From positions 96,189 through 160,188 of the forward strand of contig DASUHD010000093.1 of the NCBI GenBank assembly GCA_036273675.1: a DNA stretch of 64,000 nt. The letters run 5' to 3'. Below the pieces are notes generated by a model. That model was not told where the DNA came from. It made no database searches and saw nothing but the letters and a program-made list of their open reading frames with translations. This stretch comes from DAHUXT01 sp036273675 (GTDB lineage: Bacteria > Chloroflexota > Ktedonobacteria > Ktedonobacterales > JADMIN01). Positions 63,711-64,000 of this stretch are shown piece by piece (the stretch's first letter is position 1; each line of letters begins with the position of its first letter). A program made the position numbers and the translations under genes.

Positions 63711-63836
63711 CCCGCATCGTCAGTATGGGGTTATCCACAGAAGCCTCCCTCGCTACCCGATGGAGACGTGCTATAATAGTAGATACGGCAAAGGCTGCGT
63801 TGCGCTATCGTTGCCGATGATCGAGAGAATGCTGAG

Positions 63837-63979
63837 GGCGGCTGCTGGAATTGGCAGACAGGACGGACTTAGGATGGGCCGTCGCCTCAACCCGGAATTC
63901 AAGGGACTTGAGGACGCCTGCATGCTGGCTAGCAGGACGGACTCACCTAGCCATGCGACTTTCTGCTGCCTTGACCGCC
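63837..63979 (+). ncRNA. Putative multi-stem structured RNA with tRNA-Leu-like segment
   Basis: The sequence folds into a closed multi-branch shape: outer stem GGCGG (63837-63841) / CCGCC (63975-63979), then GGCAG-A-CAG (63853-63861) / CTGCTGCC (63963-63970), and three hairpins: GACGG/CCGTC (63862-63883), CCTCAA/TTGAGG (63885-63913), and GCAT..GGCTAG/CTAGCC-ATGC (63920-63956). The 11-mer CAGGACGGACT occurs twice (63859-63869 and 63932-63942). Bases 63846-63874 resemble the 5' half of tRNA-Leu, but the rest is not a tRNA. A TATAAT lies at 63772-63777. The class is not known to me, and the 3' boundary is uncertain because the window ends here. Confidence 0.45.
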
Positions 63980-64000
63980 TACTTCTATGCCAAAGAACTC

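Noticed and set aside
63837..63920. Ordinary tRNA-Leu gene
   Set aside because: The anticodon stem does not pair around a 7-base loop, no T arm (GGTTCGA..) follows, and the acceptor stem does not close at tRNA length.

Overview
The window is GC-rich, densely coded bacterial DNA with short gaps and many 4-base ATGA overlaps, and it looks chromosomal. A Chloroflexota (Ktedonobacteria-like) origin fits best, but this is inference from gene content and no rRNA is present. The supporting content is a long HKSK-type IleRS under a T-box, RicT with Fe-S cysteines, an F420-type PPOX protein, an ANTAR regulator, a CtpE-like P-type ATPase, DUF4870 proteins and DUF58/DUF4129 genes.

Left part (1-8.2 kb): the end of an MFS transporter and a cation P-type ATPase are followed by an accessory region. 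It holds a DUF6794-like protein, a small membrane protein, an 11-bp tandem repeat, a one-spacer type I-E-like CRISPR (29-32-29) without cas genes, broken genes, a truncated DUF4326 gene, an excisionase-type HTH protein and a tyrosine integrase. The integrase lies beside the 3' end of tRNA-Arg(CCT), which suggests an eroded integrative element; the second att site was not found.

Core block (8.2-34.3 kb): nrdR; an alaX-ileS operon behind an Ile T-box (ATC specifier, intrinsic terminator); a large proline-repeat membrane protein; an ABC/FtsX exporter; a PadR/membrane-protein pair; a lipoprotein HtrA protease; an ANTAR response regulator with RicT; a TetR/SDR divergent pair sharing an 18-bp palindrome; recX with two DUF4870 proteins; a ParA ATPase; a CoxE-like VWA protein; a MoxR ATPase; and ftsH.

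Metabolic block (34.5-41.6 kb): hutU, an arginase/formimidoylglutamase-family enzyme and an R2K ATP-grasp protein run together. They are followed by small unknown genes (one a short acidic peptide), a DUF3267 zincin-like membrane protein, a GNAT acetyltransferase and an MFS remnant. A compact locus at 41.7-42.1 kb has a near-consensus promoter, leader hairpins and an 18-residue ORF.

Right part (42.1-64 kb): lepA, a 1019-residue FtsX-like protein, mnmA, an F420-type PPOX protein, a GH15 glucanase, DUF4129 and DUF58 genes, a GT2 glycosyltransferase, a receiver-only regulator, two paralogous pentapeptide-repeat/ion-channel proteins, a lipoprotein, an EVE-TIR fusion (likely defence effector), small helical and membrane proteins, and a multi-stem putative structured RNA with a tRNA-Leu-like segment at the right edge.
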